A program made the position numbers and the translations under genes. A stretch of 15,847 nucleotides of DNA from Limiplasma sp964504385 (GTDB lineage Bacteria; Bacillota; Clostridia; Christensenellales; Aristaeellaceae): assembly GCA_964504385.1 (NCBI GenBank), contig CAZDEF010000059.1, forward strand, positions 1 through 15,847, read 5' to 3'. A model generated the notes under the pieces. It had not been told where the DNA came from and searched no databases. It worked only from the letters and a program-made list of their open reading frames with translations. Shown one piece after another: positions 13,920-15,847 of the stretch. Every line of letters begins with the position of its first letter. Position 1 is the stretch's first letter.

Positions 13920-14047
13920 GTGTTTGTATCGTTAAAAACCACCCAAGAACGATGTTTGCAAGGGCGAATCCCACTGTCACATTCCAGCCGTTCTGCGCGT
14001 CTTATTGATAGAAGGCCCCCACACCGGAGAAAGGAGCTGCACCCCAA

Positions 14048-14509
14048 ATGCCTATCGAGATCGACCCATGGCCCTACCGTGCGGCCATGCTGCGCTTGGC
14101 TGTCAGCATCCTCCATCACCCGCAAAACGCCGAGGACGCCGTTTCCCAAGCCATGCTTCAAGCCCTGCGCAGATCCCACACGCTCCGCGACCCCAGCGCT
14201 ATCAAGCCGTGGCTGCTCAAGATCACCGCCCGCTGCGCCTACGACCTGCTCCGCAGGGAAAAGCGCCGCGCCGCCCTGCCGGAGTTCGAGCCTTCTGCCG
14301 CGCCGTTCTGCGCCCCGCAGGATTCGCTCTTTGCGCAGCTCTGCTGCTTGTCTCCGCCTTTCGCCCAGGTGCTCACCCTCTACTATTATGAAAATCTCTC
14401 TACGGCTGAGATCGCGAGCGTTCTTGCGATCCCGCCTGCCACCGTGCGCCGTCGGCTGTCCCGCGCACGCGACCAACTCAAAACCCTGCTGCAGGAGGAA
14501 GATGGATGA
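14048..14509 (+). CDS. ECF-type RNA polymerase sigma factor
   Basis: The 153-residue protein has a region 2 (about residues 10-75) with NAEDAVSQAMLQAL (27-40) and IKPWLLKITARCAYDLLRR (52-70). Region 4 (about 96-148) has the helix-turn-helix STAEIASVLAIPPATVRRRLSRAR (118-141). It lacks regions 1 and 3, as extracytoplasmic-function sigma factors do. It would direct RNA polymerase to a small regulon when released by its partner. AAAGGAG lies 11 bases before the ATG. The downstream membrane protein overlaps it by ATGA, the usual sign of a sigma/anti-sigma pair. I looked for an ECF-type autoregulated promoter upstream (13920-14047) and found none convincing. The protein is slightly shorter than typical ECF factors because of a compact linker. 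Confidence 0.9.
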   Translation: MPIEIDPWPYRAAMLRLAVSILHHPQNAEDAVSQAMLQALRRSHTLRDPSAIKPWLLKITARCAYDLLRREKRRAALPEFEPSAAPFCAPQDSLFAQLCCLSPPFAQVLTLYYYENLSTAEIASVLAIPPATVRRRLSRARDQLKTLLQEEDG

Positions 14510-15300
14510 TGAACCGCTTTGATGAAAAAATGCGCCGCCGCGCTGCTCAGGAGGACTGGCATACCTCTCCCGAAACCGATGCGCGCCTGCGCCGATCCCT
14601 GCACTCCGCCGCGGCTGAACGCCCGCGCCGCCGCAGACTTCTGCTTGCCGTACCCATTGTCGCTGCGGCGGCTACGCTGATGCTGCTGGGCATCCGCCCT
14701 GCGCCGGATGCCCGCAACCAGCAGGGCCTGCTTCCCAGTGCAACGCCCGCGTTCGTCCCCCTTGCACAGGGCGCGGCGGACGAGCTGCCGACCGTTACGG
14801 CTGATTACACCTTTGCGGGCGACGTGGTGCAGCTTTCTGTGAAAATGAGCAACGAAAAGGATGACGATATCTGGCTGGCCGAATATCAGGCACAGCTGAA
14901 TGGACAGACCGTGCGCATGCTCATCTGGCTGGAACCGGGCGCGCAGTACCAGCGGGAATACACTTGGCAGGATGTGCAGCAGGACACTGCCGATGTGCAA
15001 TGGTCGCTCGCCGAATATCGCGTAACGGCGCATACCCTGCACTGGATGGAAACACAGGCCTATCGCGATGATGAGGACTACGAGGTCGATCAGGCGATCC
15101 TGCGCGATGCATGCGCCGCCGGCGCGCTGATCCTGCGCCCCGGCGAGTGGGAGAATGGCGAAGCCGGCGAGATGGAGCTGCTGCTCCCCGACGAATTCGC
15201 CGGAGAGGATGCACTGACGTATTATGCAACGCATGGAATGCTGGAGGAAAAATTGCGGGAGAAGGATACGGTGAATATGGAACGGGTGGGGGAGAGGTAG
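14506..15300 (+). CDS. Single-pass membrane protein, putative anti-sigma factor
   Basis: The 264-residue protein has a hydrophilic N-terminus (1-43) beginning MMNRFDEKMRRRA. One membrane segment follows at about 44-63 after RRRR, then a roughly 200-residue extracytoplasmic domain rich in Asp and Glu. This layout (short cytosolic part, one helix, large outer sensor) and the four-base overlap with the ECF sigma gene point to an anti-sigma factor. No zinc-binding ZAS motif (HxxxCxxC) is present, so it would belong to a ZAS-less type such as the DUF4179-like proteins of Firmicutes. The outer domain may sense an envelope signal. AGGAGG precedes the adjacent ATGs at 14506 and 14509. No terminator follows. 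Confidence 0.7.
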   Translation: MMNRFDEKMRRRAAQEDWHTSPETDARLRRSLHSAAAERPRRRRLLLAVPIVAAAATLMLLGIRPAPDARNQQGLLPSATPAFVPLAQGAADELPTVTADYTFAGDVVQLSVKMSNEKDDDIWLAEYQAQLNGQTVRMLIWLEPGAQYQREYTWQDVQQDTADVQWSLAEYRVTAHTLHWMETQAYRDDEDYEVDQAILRDACAAGALILRPGEWENGEAGEMELLLPDEFAGEDALTYYATHGMLEEKLREKDTVNMERVGER

Positions 15301-15351
15301 CTGGCGCGGAAAGGAACTTGCTGCGGGCTACATTTCGTTATCATACATGCA

Positions 15352-15394
15352 GCCCAGCTCTGCCGAAGGCAGAAGTAGGGCGGTTCTCGCCGCG
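15352..15394 (-). repeat. 43-bp repeat copy, inverted relative to 1-43
   Basis: The reverse complement matches 1-43 with one mismatch. Weaker similarity continues leftward to about 15304, where GGAACTTGCTGC mirrors the GCGGCAAGTTCC of the left copy. It contains the TCTGCC-GAA-GGCAGA stem. No short target-site duplication is evident, and no transposase lies nearby. Confidence 0.85.
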
Positions 15395-15443
15395 TCCGCG
15401 GAAAACGCTTCCCGTGACTTAGAAAAGTTACCTCTCGTATACG

Positions 15444-15466
15444 GGGGTCAAGGGGTTTACCCCTTG
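15444..15466 (+). repeat. GGGGTCAAGGGG hairpin repeat, right copy
   Basis: CAAGGGG (15449-15455) pairs with CCCCTTG (15460-15466) around TTTA. The leading GGGGTCAAGGGG block is identical to that at 216-227 and in the same orientation, unlike the 43-bp repeat, which is inverted. The two repeats are therefore separate elements. Confidence 0.65.
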
Positions 15467-15486
15467 CTTCACGCCAGAGCGACCGG

Positions 15487-15510
15487 GTCGAAGGGAAGGG
15501 CCCCTTCGAC
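15487..15510. repeat. 9-bp perfect stem-loop
   Basis: GTCGAAGGG (15487-15495) pairs with CCCTTCGAC (15502-15510) around a six-base loop. No T-tract follows on the plus strand, so it is not an evident terminator of the anti-sigma gene. Confidence 0.6.
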
Positions 15511-15552
15511 TGAAGGGAGCGGCGCGCAAGAACGTTCGATGCGGAGGGCAGG

Positions 15553-15572
15553 CGCGGCGCTTCAGCGCCGCG
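15553..15572. repeat. 8-bp GC-only stem with TTCA loop
   Basis: CGCGGCGC (15553-15560) pairs perfectly with GCGCCGCG (15565-15572) around TTCA. It is one of a run of closely spaced palindromes in this block. Confidence 0.6.
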
Positions 15573-15602
15573 AATGTCCGGTGCTGCTGGGAGGCGGGGA
15601 GT

Positions 15603-15656
15603 CCAGAGGGGTGTCTCGGGGGGACCGGTGCGGGGTCCCCCCCGACATCCCTCTGG
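15603..15656. repeat. Long near-perfect hairpin, about 22 paired positions
   Basis: CCAGAGGG (15603-15610) pairs with CCCTCTGG (15649-15656). The next five positions pair with one G-T wobble, and then, after a small internal loop, GGGGGGACC (15618-15626) pairs with GGTCCCCCC (15634-15642) around a seven-base loop. No T-tract follows. A structure this large outside any gene fits a palindromic mobile-type or extragenic repeat. Confidence 0.75.
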
Positions 15657-15847
15657 CCCTAGCGGAGCGGGCAGCTCTACCGCTCCCCCTGCAAGGGGAG
15701 CAACCTCCCTTCACTCAGCAACAGAGCTCCCCAAAAAGAAATTAAAAAAACCCCCACAACCCTACCACCTCCAATGCCCCATCCGCCCGAACATCCCCCC
15801 AATGTAACCACTTCCACACACCAGCACCCCCCTCAACCCCTTATAGA

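Larger units (their letters stand above)
15301..15847. other. Gene-free repeat and hairpin block at the right end
   Basis: No credible gene is seen in these 547 bases; the open frames run through palindromes and lack ribosome binding sites. The block holds the inverted copy of the left-end repeat (15352-15394), the GGGGTCAAGGGG hairpin (15444-15466), a 9-bp stem (15487-15510), an 8-bp stem (15553-15572), a 22-pair hairpin (15603-15656) and finally a G-poor tract (about 15722-15847). It resembles 1-456 in kind, suggesting the same repeat families sit on both sides of the gene block. Confidence 0.6.

Noticed and set aside
13868..13939. Tiny 23-codon frame starting GTG after secreted paralog B
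   Set aside because: It has no ribosome binding site and is formed by the terminator-like hairpin itself.
1..15394. Composite transposon or integrative element bounded by the inverted repeats
   Set aside because: No transposase, integrase or target duplication is visible, and the enclosed genes include core functions such as murB and rapZ.
15347..15807. Open frames in the right gene-free block
   Set aside because: They span several palindromes and the G-poor tract, give low-complexity Arg/Pro/Gly-rich peptides and lack ribosome binding sites.

Overview
The window looks like a chromosomal piece of an endospore-forming, high-GC member of the Firmicutes (class Clostridia or a relative, probably an uncultured gut-type lineage). 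The reasons are a complete tricistronic gerA-type germinant-receptor operon, a murB-rapZ gene pair, AGGAGG-type ribosome binding sites and TTGACA/TATAAT promoters. No tRNA, rRNA, CRISPR array, transposase or phage gene is visible. This taxonomic reading is inference from gene content only.

Layout. Positions 1-511 carry no gene but hold a dense set of hairpins and dispersed-type repeats. On the minus strand follow a MoxR AAA ATPase / DUF58 operon (2664 down to 512, with its own promoter and terminator) and a germinant-receptor operon. The latter encodes the GerA-type subunit, the GerB-type permease and the GerC-type lipoprotein (6498 down to 2886), overlapping by ATGA junctions and preceded by a candidate forespore sigma-G promoter. 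A secreted or lipid-anchored serine hydrolase of the beta-lactamase class C fold (7756 down to 6560) has a good promoter, ribosome binding site and signal peptide, but reads ACG where its start codon should be.

From 7934 everything is on the plus strand. First comes a large polytopic membrane protein resembling GT-C-type Firmicutes membrane proteins. Then a cell-wall/regulatory operon reads murB, rapZ and an exported ComEC-like metallo-beta-lactamase-fold hydrolase, with a perfect sigma-A promoter just before murB. Next are two tandem paralogous small secreted proteins of a family I do not recognise, each with its own strong promoter. Last is an ECF sigma factor with a co-translated single-pass membrane protein, probably its anti-sigma factor. 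Positions 15301-15847 are gene-free, repeat-rich, and end in a tract almost devoid of G.

How the parts fit. Most genes concern the cell envelope or the spore: germination, peptidoglycan precursor synthesis (MurB), RapZ signalling, exported hydrolases and envelope-stress-type sigma control. The parts most likely to be undescribed are the duplicated secreted family (12570-13816) and the two gene-free hairpin blocks at the window ends. These blocks share a 43-bp inverted repeat (1-43 versus 15352-15394, one mismatch).
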